Shown: in pieces, positions 1-10,782 of the stretch
How the letters are laid out: each line of letters starts with the position of its first letter
Numbering within the stretch: position 1 is the first letter of the stretch
Assembly (NCBI GenBank): GCA_022316685.1
Contig: JAKJHU010000046.1
Span: forward strand, 3,278,001-3,342,000
DNA length: 64,000 nucleotides
Direction of reading: 5' to 3'
Source: Progne subis subis
Lineage: Eukaryota > Chordata > Aves > Passeriformes > Hirundinidae
Made by a program: the position numbers and the translations under genes
Notes under the pieces: generated by a model
The model's database searches: none
What the model saw: the letters and a program-made list of their open reading frames with translations, nothing else
Told to the model about the DNA's origin: nothing

Positions 1-839
1 GTGTGAGGAGGCTGTTGGAGTGCGATTCAATGCAGAGGATGGTGAGATCCCCCAAGACTACACGTCCCAGCGTGCCATACTGCTCCTGCGGTTGTGTAAG
101 CAGCACCCTGGCCCGGGGGCCGTGGTGGGCGGCCAGGGCCGCTCTCCCGCACAGGCCAGGGCCAGCGCTGTGCCCGGCAGCTCCTCTCTGCAGAAGGCAG
201 AGGGAACGTGCGGGCTGGATGAGCCAGATGCTCCGTGTTCGAGGGGTGTGCACAGTGCTTGGGGACACAGGATGTGTTGGGACTTGAAAACACATCCCCA
301 CAAGCGGCCAGGGGGTAAGAGGGCAAGTTATAGCAGAGTTCCCAACAGGGAAATGGGATGGCCGTGGCCTTACCACAGCCCTGCTTCATTGCCAGGGGAA
401 ATTGTGCTTCCTTTCCTCACGTTTTCTGTGTAAGAAAAATGGAAATTTCTCTGGGCAGCAGGGTTGGTGGCTGGCTGCTAAACTTAATCCCTAGTTGTAG
501 AAAGCGTCAGGGAACAGAGAGCAAGGTAACTGGGTCAGGAGTGTGTGCAGGCAGTGGCTGGCAGCGTGGCTGCAGCCATTTAGTGACAGCACAAGGTCGA
601 TCACTCCTGGGGTGCAAACAGAGCCTTGTCCTCAGGAGGGAACGCTGAGCCCCATGGGGGAAGAGTGAACTGAACAAGATCTTTTCTACCTGGCCTCTCC
701 CTGTCGCAGTGCCTCCTGCCTCGGCTACTGACAGTGCCCTTTGGGCCACGCTTACAGGAGCCCACGCTTTTGCAGATGTGGGCCCAGAGCTGGTGTTCGG
801 GCACAGACAGCATCGCCTGGAGCCGAAGGACTGAGGCCC

Positions 840-1362
840 CCAGCCCCGCGGCCGGCTATCGATGCCCGCGTCAGCCTCGGCGAAAGCTGTTCGTGTCCCC
901 AGCTCCCGGGAGGGGTGTTCGCCGCTGAGCTCTGCGAGACCCCGTCCCTCGCTGCGGCTCAGCCGAGCGCGCTGTGGGGCCGCCCGCCCCGCGGAGCCCG
1001 TCGTTCCCTGCTCCGCGGCTGCCCTCCCCAGCGCGGTCCCGCTCCCCCGGGCCGGCAGCGCGGGCGCCACGTGGCGCCGGGGGCCGCGCCGAGCCCGTCC
1101 CGCTCGCCGCTGCCGCCGGACGGGGCGGGCCCGGCCCTGCCGCCGAGCGGGACCCGCGCTGCCCCGGGGCGGGGCCGGCCTGGGCCGTCCCGGCGGCGCT
1201 CCGCACGGCCGGACCCGCTCCGCCCGCCAGCCCGGTCCCGGCCCCGGCCCCGGCGCCCATGGGGAGCGCGGCCCGGCGGCGGCCCGGCAGCAGGAGGCAG
1301 CGGGGAGGTTTCCCCGGCGGCCCCGCTCGCCCGTAGCCCGGCGGGGCATGCCCGGCCCCAGG
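840..1362 (+). promoter_or_regulatory. TMEM150A: CpG-island promoter and 5' UTR of the TMEM150A-like gene
   Basis: This is a very GC- and CpG-rich block ending at the first coding exon. It has several GGGGCGGGGC-type GC boxes around 1.12-1.18 kb and no obvious TATA box, as expected of a broad CpG-island promoter. The exact start of transcription cannot be read from sequence. Long open frames on both strands here are a by-product of the GC content. Whether the island also drives a divergent minus-strand transcript is unknown. Confidence 0.7.
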
Positions 1363-4300
1363 ATGCCGGCCTGGGGGATCCTGCCCGTCACGCTGCCTGC
1401 CTTCACCATCACCGGCATGTGGATCGTGTGAGTGCCGCGGGGTCGCCGCCAGCCCCCTACCCACGGGCGTTGGGGCCCGGGCCGGATGCTGCGGGAGAAC
1501 TGAGGGCCGGGGGCTGTAGAGTGGGATGCTGCGAGGTGGGATGCAGCGGGCAGGAGTTTGCGGGGCGCCGCTGTTCCCGGTCATGTTGGGGCACTTGTGG
1601 ACACTCAGGGGCTCGCACACCTCCCTGAACCCCCAAGCCGCCCTGCGTGGTCCCCGCGTCCCGTGCAGCAGCGCTGGCATCCGCCTCGTTGTCCTTCCAT
1701 CCCCGACACCCTGCGGAATCGCGTGCTCCTGTCCTGGCGTGAGTGCGGCTGACGCTCAGGGCACGGGCACGGCACCGGGAGCCACGCCACCAGCCCAGGT
1801 ACTGCAGCGCCGGGGCACCCATCCCATGGGATGGATGGATGGATCGAAGGGCCTTGTGCTAGGAGTAGAGTCTGTGTCACTTGGGTGAGCAGTACTAGTC
1901 CACCCCAGCAGTCCCTTTCTCAGGCCTGAACACTGGTGAGCAGTGGATGAAGGACTTTTCTCAAAGGCACCACAAGCAGTGGATGAAGGACTTTTCTCAA
2001 AGGCACCTATCAATATAGGTGGTGGGACTTCCTGGGGTGTGGGATGGAGCAAAGGCACCCCGTATGCCTGCAGGTTCCTCCAAGAGCTTCCTCCTGAGGT
2101 ATCGCCTGTCCTACTTCACAACAAAACCCAGTGTTGAACCTGGTGCTAGAAACTTCTGCTCCAAGTTCTTTCCTTAGACACCTTGCAAAGCATGGGCTGT
2201 CACCTGTGAGTGACCCTGGGGGGCAGATGCCCCTTCAGACCAAAACAGCACACGTGGGAGTTGCTGCTTATGGTCCTCAGCCTGAGCTACCCTGGGAGTG
2301 GCCCTTTTGGAGACCTGTGCTGGGAGACGGCTTGATGAGGGGTCTGCTCCTTGGTGGCTGGGGGTGCTGTTCCTTGGTTTCCCCCACCTGTCCTGCTCTT
2401 TTCCTCTGTTCTGGGATCCTCCTTTTTGCAGCCCAGCTGTTACACGGCCAGCTCGGGAAGGAGGGGAGTTTTCATACTGGTGTTGGGGCCTATTTTTAAC
2501 CGCTGTTCACAGCCGCCAGTGATTTGAACAGCAGGGTGCTGCCCACTGCTGTGGCTGCCGGGAAGGAGGGCTCCTCAATGGCTGGGGTGGGGGCCATGAG
2601 GCTGAGACCCCTTGGAGTGGAGCAGGATGCATGTAATGAACCCCTTGTTACACAAGGGTGACTCCTCAGTGAAACGTTTGATGGAGCTCATCTGCCCATA
2701 GTGCCTTCCCGACACTCTGGGTACTTTTCCAGACTTTTTTAGCTGCATTGCTGACCAGCCAGGGGCTGAGGGAAGCACGGCAGAGCCAGTGCCATTGGGT
2801 GGCCCCTGGCACTGGGGGCTGGTGGAGAGCCCCGATGCCAGGGAGGCTCTGTGACAGAGCAGTGCCCCAGAGCCCATGGAGCGCAGCAGCACGATGGAGA
2901 AGAGGCCGCACAGAAGCAGCTGCGCTGAACTGGAGCAGGAGGTGGCTCTCAGCAGGGATGGGGGTACAAGGCAGGGGAACCTGGTCCCAGCAGTGGGAGT
3001 TCTGCGGAGCATGTACTCATGCACTTGTTTTTCTTTTTCCTGCATTGTAAAGCTGGGAGGTGTCACAGGATGAGTGCTGGCCCCTGGCAGGCAGTAAAGG
3101 CTTGTATCTTCTGCTCTGGCAGCTGGTCCCTGTGGCTGCCCTGGGTCCTGGCAGGGAATGGGGATGCAGGGAGGCGGGTGGTTATGGTAACCCTGTTGTT
3201 GTCTCGCCTCCAGATATGCCATGGCACTGTCCAACAACCACATCTGCCCTGTCCACAACTGGTAAGGCCTGGGGGGAAACAGGGGCTTTTCAGCACATCC
3301 TGGCTTGTTTAAACACCTCATAATGCCAAGTCTTTCCATACCTGTCCCACTTGAAGTATGCTAAGCTGTGCCAGGCCACTGGGTAGCTGAGGCACTCCTT
3401 GCATTATGACTGTGCTTAAGGGGGGTTGGGGATGATGGGAGAGGTGGGAGCATTAAAGGGGCACAGAGCCCCCTTCTCCCCCAGCAGGCATGGTGGTGAT
3501 GGGGTGCAAATGCTACAGGGAATGTGCCTCCTGCCCAGTTGAGTGTCATTTGGGAGCAGAACAGCTTGGGGACAAGCTGCTGCCAGGGCTGGGCTGCCCT
3601 CCCTCCCCTGCCCAGGCTGGCCTGTGGTAACGGCTGCTCTGGTGAACAGTCCAGCCTCGCTGCAAACCAGGCAGGCAGAAGGAGGCCATTGAAAAAACAC
3701 AGCATGGAGAAAGTATGAAAATAAGTGGTCAGGAATTACAGAGGGCTGTGTGTCTCCATGGAAAAGGTTGTGACTTGCTTGCTTGAGGCTAAATCTGGCA
3801 GTGCCAGGGGGATGGGATGGTCCTGCAGCACCCGAACACCCCTTGGGCAGAGCTGCCTGCAACACCCCCAGATGGGGGATGAGGCGTGGAAGAGACAAGG
3901 GCTGGGAAAAGAAACACTATTTGGTCTCTTGGCAACTCCTTCTGCAGGGTTTTTGGCTTGTAGCGTTGCCTTAAAAATCTGCCCAGAAAGATCCATGTTA
4001 GTTTAATTCTTGCTGGAGTGTTTGAAGAAGTGGAAAAAAAAAAAAAACAACCCAACAAAAAAAACCCCTGCTGCCATTTCCTGCCTGATGGCTGATTCTG
4101 CCCTGGGAAGAATATGTGTGTCGGGTTGTCTCTGCCGCACAGCCGGCCCTTAATGACGAATAATACTTCCCGGCCTTAGGCTGCTTGCTTTAAACAAAAT
4201 AATAATAAAAAACCCTCCCAAACCAAACACGACCCCAAGAACAGCCTTTGAGGAGGCTGTGGGGCTCCACCACTCGCCTGGGTTTAGTGGTTGGAAAACA

Positions 4301-7300
4301 AAGCTACCAGTAAACTGAGGAGACTGAAAAAACATTAGAGCCCAGCCCTTTCCAAAACGGCTTTTTTAACCATGTGCATGCTGCATAGCCAGAGGTGGTG
4401 GATGGACAGCCTGGGTGAGGGACAGGGCAGCACTATCCCTCTGCAGCTCACCCCACAACGTTTTCCCCCCTCAGTCCCCCCTCAATGTGGGACTTGGGAT
4501 GTCTGAAGAGGCCCTTTGGGGCAGAGAACTTAGCACTCACTGCCCATAGTGTGAGCAGGGAGTCCCACTAGGCCATGCCAGGCAGAGGTGCAGTATGCCT
4601 GGGTGATGCTGCAGCAAAGAGACACCCAAAAACCCACTTCCAGTGTGTGCCAGCTCCTGGGAGAGCTGTGAGGGTGATAAGCCCCCATGGTGAAGGTTTG
4701 GTTAGGGTTGCAGACAGCAGCTGTGGTCCAGGAAGGGCTGATAGGAGCTCGGGGTGCCTGGACTCACGGGGTCTGTGGTGCAGGAGGTGCTCCCAGGGCA
4801 CTGCGGTGGGTGCGGGCAGCAGAGCCCTGCCCAGCTCGACAGTGCTGGGACTACCCCGGGTGCACTGCTGGTGTGACTGGCTCCAGGGCAGCCTGGGGGC
4901 TGCCTCTGGTCATGTTGTCCCTCAGGCAGTGCCTCCCAGCTTCTTCCCTCCCAGGTTCGGTGGCACTGGCCCAGGGGTGCCAGTGGCTGTGGGGGCCATT
5001 TCCCACACAGCTCAGCATTCCAACCCATCCCCTGCAAACCTGGAGCTGTCAGTGGCTGCATGCCTGCGGTGTTTCCACCCCAGGAATATGTCAGGGGGCT
5101 GGCAGGTGGGTGCTCCTGTTCCTGTCTGCCGGAACCCCCTGGGCCCACACCCCGACCCGGGCAGCCTCCACCCTGCCATGGTCTCTCCCTCACGGGCTGA
5201 GGCTCTGGATGAGCAGCAGAGCCAGCAGGCAGGGAGCAGGCTGTGGAAACACAGGTGTGATGCCACCTGTTGGGCGGTGGGTCACTCCCTGGACGGTGTG
5301 GGCACATCCCTGGGTTTGTGCTGTGCTCACTCGGAGCAGCTCGGCTGCCCTTGCACAGGGGCAGGAGACAGGAGGGTCCTGGACAGCATCTCAGCTCTCC
5401 TAACCTGTCCCTTTGCTGCCGGCAGGAGTTACAACCAGTCATGTGACATGGATGGCCCCAGCTCCTGCTGCACTCTGGATCACATCCCCCTCGTCAGGTA
5501 AGTGGCCTCAGGGTGGGAGCACGGGTAGAGCTGCTCTGAGAGCCCTCCAGGGCAACCCAGGAGGGTGTCCCGAGGAGGGAGCCAAGCACACACCCCAGTG
5601 CCCCCTGTCTGAGGGCTCCATGGGTCTTGTTTGTCCCCACAGCAAGTGTGGCACCCTGCCTCCCGAGAGCTGCTTCTTCAGCCTCATCTGCAGCCTGGGC
5701 TCCTTCATGGGTAAGTGCCTGCTGCCAGGGAAGCAGGGCTGGGAGAGGCTGCCCTGCACCCACCCTGGCATGGGGCAGCAGTGGGATGAGGGGGGCTAAA
5801 GACGCTGATGGGGCTGTGTTTCCCTCCCGCAGTCATGCTGGTGGGACTGCTGCGCTACGCCCACCTCCTGGAGCGCCTGGGGCCATCCCTCCTCAACACC
5901 CTGGGGCTGGCTGCTGGCTGGGTCTGCGCTGCTGGCCTCACCATGGTTGGCAACTTTCAGGTAAGGCATTTCTTCAGGAGTCCCTGGGGTAAGGGGGGAG
6001 GAAAGGGCCTTGGCTGAAGCGGGGCGATGTCTGTGCTCAGCAGGGTAGGGTTTGGGGTGGTTGTTTTGGTCCATTGTCCATCCATACATTCCTTCCCTTC
6101 CCCTGAGTGCCGTGCTTCTTCCCAGGGTGCTTTGAGTCCTCTTTGTGTATTCATAGTTCAAGTCCAGATTAAGCTGCTGGATTTGGTTTAACCCTTACCT
6201 GAGCCGAGCCCCCTCTGCTCCGGCTGTCCTCTCCATGGGCACGTGCAGGGGCAGGGACATGCCGTTCAGGCTGCTCTCGATCCTGCCCAGGGGGTGACGC
6301 CAGGAAGCTGTCAGGGCAGAGCCTGTGCTCACAGAGCCCGGAGCAGGCCCAGGCTTGGCAGCGCAGGGCGCTGCTCAGCCCCTGCCTGCACTGCCAGGCA
6401 CCGGCCTCCCGGCAGGAGGCTGCTGCCCACGCCAGCCCTGCGAGAAGGTTTGCAGGCCCCGATCCCCCTCGTGCCCCAGCCGTGGTGACCCTCAGGAGGG
6501 GTGCAGGCGGTCCCTGATGTGGCTCAGGGCAGAGGGCAGCCCCTGGGCATGGCAGGGCTGCTGGCCATGGATAAAGAGACAGAGGTCTTTGAGATCCCAG
6601 CAGTAGATGTTGGATCCAAGTCTGCTCTTCAGGCAGGAGTCAGGCACAGGGTGAGCTGCCTGGACCTGCTCCCAGCACCATCTGCACCCCTTCCTGGGCA
6701 GGAGTCCAACTCCTGGGCAGAGTCATGCTGTGACAGGCGTGTCCCAGGGTGTTGGCACTGATGGTCTCTTCCCCACAGGTGGATCACGCCAAGGTGCTAC
6801 ACTACATCGGGGCGGGTGTGGCCTTTCCCACCAGCATGCTGTTCCTGCTCCTGCAGTCCATCCTCACCTACCGCATGGCCAAAACCCGAGGGCAGTACTG
6901 GACCGGCCACCTACGTAGCATCCTCACCACTGTGGCCTTCTTCACCCTTGTCTTCAGTATCCTGCAGGGTGTGGGAAGAAGATTGGGAACAGGCTTGGTG
7001 AAAGGTGGTCCTCACGGTGGGGTTTGTGCCCCATATTCTCTATCCTTTGGTCTGGCAATGGGACTTGGTGCTAGGAGAGGAGCTGGGCAGGGCACGGAGG
7101 GTGGGCAACTAACTCCCTGGAGTTGTAGGCTGGAGGAGCAGCAGTACCAGGGCTGAGCAGGGGCTGAGGAGGGGAAGGAATGCTGGTGGGTGTCTCTTGG
7201 AGTGCTGGGATGCCCCAAACCAGCCCTGCCCTGGCTGCTGCAGCCCAGCCACCGCTGCAGACTCCAGTCATGCACCACCCAGGTCTGGTTAATTGTTGGG

Positions 7301-8977
7301 TTTTTTAATGGGACAAAGGTATTTTGAGCCCTTGGCAATGTAAAGTCCATCTGAATTACCTCTCTGACTGAAGCTGAATACAAAAGCGCTGTGTGCAGGT
7401 GCCAGGTGGGTGCATGGCAGCACTTCTGCCAGCCAGAACTTCCAGGCACTCACCAGCCAGCCTGCCCATGGGACAAGAAAGGGCTTGGTGAGCAGGTACT
7501 GGGGTCTGCAAACACCTTACCAGGGAGGGAGGGCATGGCATCAGGTGGGCTGGAGCTCAAAGAATGGTCCCAAGTGTGTGGCTGGGGAGTGAGGAGCTTA
7601 TTTGGGACTGAGGGTAGGGATAAATTGGGAAGCAAGGTCGTGGTTATTGGGCAGGAAGGAGAAAAAGCATGCAGTGTCCATGGGTCCCACAGAGGCTGGC
7701 TGAGGTCTGGCTGAGGTGGGCAGCACAAGAGGAGCCTGGGGGTGCTGGTGGGCTTGGCACGTATCAGCAGAGTCCTGCTCTGTCACCACAGCAGGCAGGC
7801 AGGCTGGGAAGCAGGCAGGGAGCTGGGAAAGGCAGGACTGCTGCAGGGCCATGCCATCTGGGAGGGACAGGAGGGGAGACAGGACTGGTGCCCATCTGCA
7901 GTGCCATCGTGCTCTCTAAGCTCTGAGGATTGGCAGTGGGCAAGCAGTGAGCTGTGGTGAGGACACTGTGGGGAAAGGGCTGGCATCTTTCCTGATGGGA
8001 TGGGGTGATGAGCAGAGAGCTCTGCACTGTGCAGGCCAGGTCCCTGCTTTATCAGCTCTCCCAGACCTTGGTCTCACTTGCAGAAGGCGTGGTACTGCTG
8101 GAGGCTTCACCTGGAGGGATGCCTCCTCCCCTCATCCACAGTAGCTCTTGCAATAGGTTTCCCTGGAGATTTTTGGTGGGGACAAGAGAAGGATAAAGAA
8201 ATTCCAGTAGTGATAGGATCTGGAGAAGTGGGAGCAGGCCCTCTCTTTGGGGTGGGACAGCCTGCAGCGCAGAAGGACAGGAGGTGCTGCAGGACTGGAA
8301 TGCAACAGTCCTAATCCTGTTTCAAAGGTTGAGTTTTATCATCTTTGACTGCATCCTGTCAAAGGGGAGGATGGGACCACCAGCCTGGATTGAGGAAGAG
8401 GCAGGGAACGTGGGGAAGTTGAGGCATCTGGACACCTGGCTTGCACTGAGACCTGCAGCCTGAGCTCCTCCTGCCCTGGCCTCTTCAGATAATCCCGGCC
8501 TGGCGTCAGTGCCATGACTTACCAAGGCTGGTTTGGGCATGTGTGCCACCACCTCACCTGTGCCAGGGCCCTCCTGGTGCTGGGATAAGCATGTTTCTCA
8601 GTGTTAGGAGTGGTGGTGTGTTTCCTGCAGAGGATGGGTACTCACGTCCACCCCAGCATGTGGTAACAGTGGGACATGGTCCTCTATGGGGTTGGGGTTC
8701 AGCTGTACTTTCCTTGACTGGGATACCCTCAGGTGGCGTGTTCTTCATCCAGGAGAGCTTCGTGCTACAGCACGTGGCTGCCTTGTGTGAGTGGATGTTC
8801 ATCATTGATGTCCTGGTTTTCTACGGCACTTTCACCTTTGAGTTTGGGGCCATCTCCACAGACACCTTCCTGGTCCTGCTGAAAGCCAGCCGGGCCCCCA
8901 AAAGTTACAAAGGCGAGAGCAGCCTGTCCAGTACGGCCCACATCCACAGCCATGTGGAGGGTCTGGCCATGGCCTGA
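1363..8977 (+). CDS. TMEM150A: TMEM150A-type membrane protein (Frag1/DRAM/Sfk1 family), 7 coding exons
   Basis: Seven exons join in frame at GT-AG sites: 1363-1427, 3214-3261, 5426-5497, 5643-5710, 5833-5960, 6779-6956, 8733-8977. They give 804 nt and 267 aa, against about 271 aa for human TMEM150A. The ATG at 1363 was chosen because the protein then opens MPAWGILPV, like human MTAW-LLPV; an in-frame ATG at 1348 would add five residues. The first hydrophobic segment (residues 1-25) is followed by a Cys-rich loop with two sequons (NWS, NQS) and a CCTLD motif, then five further hydrophobic segments and a hydrophilic Ser/His-rich tail ending AMA. In the family, TMEM150A is the Sfk1 relative that helps place the PI4KIIIalpha complex at the plasma membrane. 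The exon 6-7 junction (FTLVFS/GVFF) and YGTFTFEFGA are family hallmarks. TMEM150B and C are less similar from memory; no alignment was run. Confidence 0.9.
1940..2007. repeat. Two-copy tandem duplication, 36-bp period
   Basis: A 32-bp core beginning GCAGTGGATGAAGG occurs twice with identical sequence, at 1940-1971 and 1976-2007, in intron 1 of the TMEM150A-like gene. The perfect identity suggests a recent local duplication. Confidence 0.9.
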
Positions 8978-9069
8978 CCCCCACAGGAGGCAGCCCACAG
9001 TGGAGACCCCAAACTGGGCTCTGACAATGACTCCCCACCTTGAATATCTCTGAGAACCCCGCTGTCATC

Positions 9070-9115
9070 TGTGTGTGTGTGTGTGTGTGTATGTTTGGGT
9101 GTTTGTGTGTGTGCA
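9070..9115. repeat. (TG)n microsatellite
   Basis: Ten uninterrupted GT dinucleotides at 9071-9090 are followed by an imperfect TG-rich stretch. The tract lies in the 3' UTR of the TMEM150A-like gene. Confidence 0.95.
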
Positions 9116-10121
9116 TGTGGGCCTGTGGTGCCCTCTACTCTCAACAGGAGCTATGTCCAGTGTTCCTCTGGCAGCTGCTGCCCCTGCAAGAGCTGTCCCC
9201 TCCCTGCCCACAGGGTTTGGGGTCACCGCTGGATTGTGGAGGTGCCAATCTGGTGCTATCAGCAGAGCCAGGATCTGCCAGTGAGCCTCTGGGGTACCCT
9301 GGCCTGGGTTGGGCTGCTGAAGGCAATCATACAGAGGCTTCCTCCTGTAAGGGACGTGGGGGAACAGGGGGCTCACCCTCCCTTCACCACACAAGCCTGG
9401 TGTGCTGGAAAGGGATGAGATCTCTGTTCTTCCCTCCTCCACAGGGGTAAGGTTCAGCTGAGCAAGCCTTCCAGCTGGCTACTGTGACTGTCAGAGGAGC
9501 CAAAAACACGGAGTGCATTTTCCCTTCCTTGGGAAGTGACTGCACTGCCAGTCTCTCTGCAGCCCCAGTGAGGATGGCAGCAGGGGTCTCTCCCTGCCTG
9601 CCTTCCCAGGTGGGGGTGGTGTCTCCCTCTGCTGCAGGATGACACCAGCAGCCCCAGCTGGAGTGTGCTGACCCCGCCGCCAGGGCTCTCACTGCTCAGG
9701 GCCTTCTATGCCATCAGTCAGTGACTTTCCCCACATTTTTTCAGCTTTGAGAATTGCTGAGGCAGGTTTCACCTCCCTGGTCACAGCATTCCCCTGCTTC
9801 CAGCTAGTTTGGGAAATGAGTCTCCAAATTTACCATCATACAGGCAATGTCCCGCAGGCTCTGTGCCTGCAGAGCAGTGGACTTCTGCTCTGTGCCACTG
9901 CCGGCCGAAGCTCCCAGAGAGTGCAGCCATGGACAGGGGAAGCACTTCTGTAGGAACAGAGGAAGCTTGTGCCCCATTCTTCTGGGACTCCCAAATCCGT
10001 CCTCTGGTGCCTTGGCCAGTGCCTGCCTGGCGGGAGCCCGTCCCGCTCAGCCGCAGCGTCCTTGGGCTGAGGGGCAGCCCGGGGTGTCCTGGGCAGGGTT
10101 TTGGGGTGTCGTGGGCTGAGT

Positions 10122-10208
10122 GCTGTGTGTGTATGCATGTGTGTGTGTGTGTAGATCTACAAATATGTGTGTGTGTATGTGTGTGTGTGTGTGTATATAT
10201 ATATGTAC

Positions 10209-10243
<35 letters not shown>

Positions 10244-10265
10244 TATATAAAAATATATATATATA
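10122..10265. repeat. Compound (TG)n-(TA)n-(CATA)n microsatellite
   Basis: TG runs change into TATA, then about seven CATA units, then TA runs. The whole is roughly 140 bp of low complexity inside the 3' UTR of the TMEM150A-like gene and is likely length-polymorphic. Confidence 0.95.
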
Positions 10266-10465
10266 ATCCCCTTGTCCCTGGAGAGGGGCATTTACTGCTG
10301 CTGCTGCTGTGCGCATTGATCAAGTTGGGCTTTCCTATTTGCCCACCTTTTCCAAACCGGCCTGTAAATCCACCAGTATATGTAGTTCAAAGAGGAGCCT
10401 TTCTGACTTTTGTATCTAATATATTTTTTAAAAAGTATATATAAAGACAACAGTGAATTTACAAT

Positions 10466-10471
10466 AATAAA
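10466..10471 (+). terminator. TMEM150A: Poly(A) signal AATAAA for the TMEM150A-like gene
   Basis: This is a canonical AATAAA in an A-rich context, about 1.5 kb after the stop codon and just before the GC-rich NFKB2 promoter. It is the only canonical plus-strand signal I found between the stop codon and the NFKB2 promoter. Confidence 0.7.
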
Positions 10472-10559
10472 AGTGAAAATCAGCCGTGGGTGAGCCAGAT
10501 GGTCCTTCTCCGCTGGAGTAGCAGCTGGCTTTGGGAACGGGGTGAAGGCTCCTGTCCAC

Positions 10560-10782
10560 GCTCGGAGGACGGCCGTGAGCCCGGGGCTCGGTTCCCTGCC
10601 CCAGTGCCAGCCAGGTGGCGGATAGGCGATGTCGCCTGCAGACGCCCGTCCCTTCGGGGGTCCCCTGGCCCGCCCTCCCGCGGTCTCCGCCGGGCGGAGC
10701 CGGCCCCGGGAGGCGGAGTCGGGTCGGGACTTTCCCGGTACCGCGGCCGGGGCGCGGCGGCCGGGCTGAGGCCGGGGTGAAG
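10560..10782 (+). promoter_or_regulatory. NFKB2: NFKB2 upstream CpG-island promoter with non-coding exon 1
   Basis: This CpG-rich block ends in a consensus splice donor (GAAG/GTAAGC, exon end 10782). No start codon leads into the NFKB2 frame, so this is read as non-coding exon 1, spliced over about 4 kb to the acceptor at 14797. A perfect kappa-B decamer sits at 10726-10735. The 5' boundary of the exon is not visible. In human, NFKB2 likewise uses alternative promoters and non-coding first exons. Confidence 0.65.
10726..10735 (+). promoter_or_regulatory. kappa-B site GGGACTTTCC (upstream NFKB2 promoter)
   Basis: An exact match to the classical immunoglobulin/HIV-type kappa-B decamer lies 47 bp before the exon 1 donor. 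NFKB2 is a known NF-kappa-B target, so this fits autoregulation. Occupancy is inferred. Confidence 0.7.

Larger units (their letters stand above)
8978..10490 (+). other. TMEM150A: 3' UTR of the TMEM150A-like gene
   Basis: No further coding is seen after the TGA at 8975-8977. The first good poly(A) signal downstream is AATAAA at 10466-10471, so the 3' UTR is inferred to be about 1.5 kb. It contains a (GT)10 tract at 9071-9090 and a compound TG/TA/CATA microsatellite at about 10.12-10.27 kb. The end lies only a couple of hundred bases before the NFKB2 promoter island. An unmarked upstream cleavage site is possible. Confidence 0.6.

Noticed and set aside
507..1680. Several long open frames on both strands over the first CpG island
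   Set aside because: All are Arg/Pro/Gly/Ala-rich composition artefacts; only the short exon ending at 1427 fits a protein family.
4575..5501. 308-codon plus-strand frame
   Set aside because: It reads through intron 2 and exon 3 of the TMEM150A-like gene in a different frame with no recognisable domain.
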